Below are positions 61,567 through 64,000 of a stretch of DNA of 64,000 bases, piece after piece. Location of the stretch: contig NC_134510.1 in NCBI RefSeq assembly GCF_027942865.1, positions 6,296,001 through 6,360,000 of the forward strand, written 5' to 3'. The notes under the pieces were generated by a model, which was not told the origin of the DNA, ran no database searches, and was given only the letters and a program-made list of their open reading frames with translations. How positions within the stretch are numbered: position 1 is the first letter of the stretch; each line of letters opens with the position of its first letter. Made by a program: the position numbers and the translations under genes. The stretch comes from Odontesthes bonariensis. Its lineage: Eukaryota > Chordata > Actinopteri > Atheriniformes > Atherinopsidae.

Positions 61567-62942
61567 AGTTTTTCTCGATTGGTTTGGCTCATTTCTTGAA
61601 ACTGAGATGACATTCTCAAAATGACATGGACAAATCCCCAAACTAACAGGCGGTGTCTCAGAACAGAATGGCATTTCTCATTGCTTTCATCACATTTCAA
61701 ATGCTTTGTACATGTCTCAAGCACTTAGTACATCTTTGCAAATGGTTATGTACAAGTGGCCTACATTTAACACAATCAGCCTACATTTAGAACATTTCCC
61801 AAAAAAGTGCATCTTGCTGATCTATCCCAATTGGTTGGTTCTCAGTGTAATGGTTGTTCTCTTCAAAACATGTCAGCACAATTTCATTGTATAAGTCATC
61901 ATCTGCAGAATAGTCTGCTCAATTGTCAAAATTCTTTAAGAAATTGGAATACAATACAGTACACATATTTTGGAACATTTCATACGTTCATGACAATCAG
62001 GTGAGTAGGTAACAGGTGAAAGCAGGTTCTGACGAGGAGTGTAGAGGATGACTAAGGCATTCAAGGCGCTTCTTCCCACGGTGCATTGCTAGAGAAGACA
62101 TCAGATGCGATGTTGACGAGAATTTATGGCCAAACAGACTGCAGCGGATGGATGGCCCGGAAGATGAGGAGGGTGACCAGGAGGAAGAGGGAAGTGACAC
62201 AGAGTAGTCAGAATATTACTGTATTTCATTTGTGATGCTTGACTGGGTTTTTTTTTTTACTGTAACATAGGCTACTGTAATGTATTTTGGTTTTGGTTTT
62301 GGTTCTTGCAGGTTTTTGTATTTCGTATACATAGGCCTATATTGTATACCTTTTCCTTTGTAGTTTTTTTCTTTCCTACCTACAGTAATGTGTAAAAATG
62401 TACTTGTGAATAAAAATAGTTACAATTTCCTCAGCAGAATGAGTGCAGTGTGTGTGTGGTGTGAAAATTGTATTCCTTTAGCTAGACCTTTTCCATAAAG
62501 ACAAAACATCTAATCATTTTGACTTGCAGTGCTTACACAATGCCAAAGGGACAATGCATTTTGGAGGCACTGATGATTTGTGTGAGAAAGGAATTTAGTT
62601 TTGACACATGGGTAAACTATTTTTGGAGCGATATGAGCATGTGATGAGGATCCATGTAGTTGTGCTGCACCGTCCAGTTTATTTTGACAGGAGGACAAAA
62701 TGAATGAAAATGTGCCAAAGCAATTGAGAAGGATCTATGCCATTTTTATGGTACTGACTATTTATATGGGACAGGGACTTCATTTTGAAGCAAGAATGAA
62801 CGTTTTGGGAGACATATGACATTTTGCTGGTTATCTCAAGTGTTGCGAAGAACTGCAAGTCTGTTTGGCCAAGTGACCCTATAGTTATAGGAATGTCATC
62901 TCAGTTTCAAGAAATGAGCCAAACCAATCGAGAAAAACTGTA
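61567..62942 (+). mobile_element. Tc1/IS630-type transposon with about 48-bp terminal repeats
   Basis: The left end CAGTTTTTCTCGATTGGTTT and the right end AAACCAATCGAGAAAAACTG are exact inverted copies; the match extends through GGCTCATTTCTTGAAACTGA. TA lies at both borders. Only a C-terminal transposase segment is left (62067-62207). Confidence 0.85.
62067..62207 (+). pseudogene. C-terminal remnant of a Tc1/IS630-like transposase
   Basis: Reads RFFPRCIAREDIRCDVDENL, then an acidic tail ending EEEGSDTE and TAG at 62205-62207. The RFFPRC and DVDE features match the C-terminus of a teleost transposase family as I recall it. The catalytic region is absent, so the copy is inactive. Confidence 0.6.
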
Positions 62943-63179
62943 ATATAAAGTCACCCACTACAATTACCCTTTCTTTACTCCGCACTAACTGAGATAAAAA
63001 CTCTGAGAACTCCAACAGAAAATCAGAATAAGGACCAGGTGGACAATAAATTGAGAGTCAGAGATTCAAAAGAGGTAAAACTAATCTTGGGTCTATGATT
63101 GATTTGTAACCCTGATTTGTAGATAGTTGCCACTCTCATTTACCTTCCACTTGCTTCCTGCTTATATATCCCTGGTGAG
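62943..63179. repeat. possible continuation of a dispersed repeat
   Basis: Text such as AAGGACCAGGTGGACAATAA resembles a dispersed teleost repeat that the Tc1/IS630-type element probably split. Weak assignment. Confidence 0.3.
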
Positions 63180-64000
63180 CAGTGGCGGCTGCTGACTTTT
63201 AAAACAGGGGAAGCCCATATTACGCGTATGACAGACTATCAAAACGCTTGGCTAAAAGCATGTCAATTACATTTGGTGTTGCTAACTGCTTAGCTGCGAG
63301 TATAGCCGCCATTGTGACAAAACTACTAGCTAACACGACAAACAAATGCACAACAGGAATATGATTGACAAAACTTCTAAACAACAAGGATGTGTTTCTT
63401 ATTTACAGTGTAATATTTACAAAAGTGCATGTGTGTGAGGATGGAAATGGAAACGATGGGAAATGAGTGAAACTCCGACAGCACTTTCAGAGACAACCAG
63501 TATCTTTCGTATTCGCTTTGGGACTGAAGTTCCAGCGTGCTTCTCCCCGCTTAAAAATTCGGCTGCCACAAGATCTCTCATGATGGACAAACACTAACTC
63601 CAATCATCACGACACAGCCCCTCATATTGACACGCCCACGTCTAATCTACCCCCAGAGACGCCGAGCAGCCTCGGAAGTGATGAGTTTTTGTCGATTTAG
63701 CCAATGATGACCTAGAATTGTAGAAAAAAACTTGACTCTCCCGCCCCCTCCTCGAAGCCGGGCAGCCCTCGGCTCGGAAGCCTGGCTGTTAGTGGCGGCT
63801 TCATAACATGATTTCCTCAGTGAATGGCGGCGATTTCAGAACAAATCACTTCATTAAGCTACAGGACAACATGTTGTAGTTATGAAAGTAAATGCAGTAT
63901 TGGGCATATCTTTTGTTTTGTGAATAACTGTTTTATCGTCAATTTAACATTAAAGATGTAGCAATTTCGCCAGAGAATGGGAGAGGCTGTCCGGCTTCCC
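63180..64000. mobile_element. left part of a hAT-like element running off the window
   Basis: Starts CAGTGGCGGCTGCTGACTTT, a typical hAT terminus, followed by GGGGAAGCCC. The last bases of the window (GAGGCTGTCCGGCTTCCC) look like the inverted subterminal part. The right end and target duplication are beyond the window; the left flank is CTGGTGAG. Confidence 0.55.

Noticed and set aside
63180..64000. CpG-rich patch near the right edge as a gene promoter
   Set aside because: The CAGTGGCGGCTG terminus and inverted subterminal text fit a transposon better; no coding exon follows within the window.

Overview
The window is vertebrate nuclear DNA, almost certainly from a teleost fish. Its four recognisable genes are multi-exon, with GT-AG introns. 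The introns and flanks hold teleost-type repeats: an RTE/Rex3-like LINE end with a GATG tail, L2-type LINE ends, Tc1-like elements, hAT elements with exact 8-bp target duplications, and TTAA-flanked palindromic elements. No bacterial or viral gene organisation, rRNA, tRNA or CRISPR was seen.

Layout. (1) 121-351, minus strand: first coding exon of cep192 (centrosomal scaffold), with a probable promoter and noncoding exon at about 859-1135. (2) 2289-10983, minus strand: complete nine-exon seh1l (nuclear pore Nup107-160 and GATOR2 subunit, 416 residues when spliced). (3) 13825-26788, plus strand: complete nine-exon ptpn2 (non-receptor tyrosine phosphatase with a hydrophobic C-terminal tail, 407 residues), with a 3' UTR to about 28402. 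(4) 33966-50316, plus strand: complete thirteen-exon cep76 (centriolar protein, 663 residues). (5) About 51040-64000: no recognisable gene. It contains a few repeats, a Tc1/IS630-type element with long terminal repeats, the start of a hAT-like element, and complex sequence near 54.1-55.0 kb that could be conserved regulatory DNA. Exon ends were placed by splice consensus, unbroken codon phase and remembered family sequence. Every exon set sums to a whole number of codons.

Gene order and orientation (cep192-, seh1l-, ptpn2+, cep76+) match the human 18p11.21 block in reverse. I could not find psmg2, which in human lies between ptpn2 and cep76. That 5.5-kb interval here is filled with transposons.

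The genes are independent housekeeping or signalling loci, not a functional cluster, though cep192 and cep76 both act at the centriole. The most striking material is the transposon architecture: a palindromic TTAA element at 30939-33288 split by a hAT element that carries a further MITE-like insertion; a hAT inside a hAT in cep76 intron 5, the inner one carrying a broken RecQ-helicase-like P-loop segment; a near-perfect 293-bp inverted repeat just beyond the ptpn2 poly(A) signal; and a GC-rich nested hairpin element in ptpn2 intron 7.
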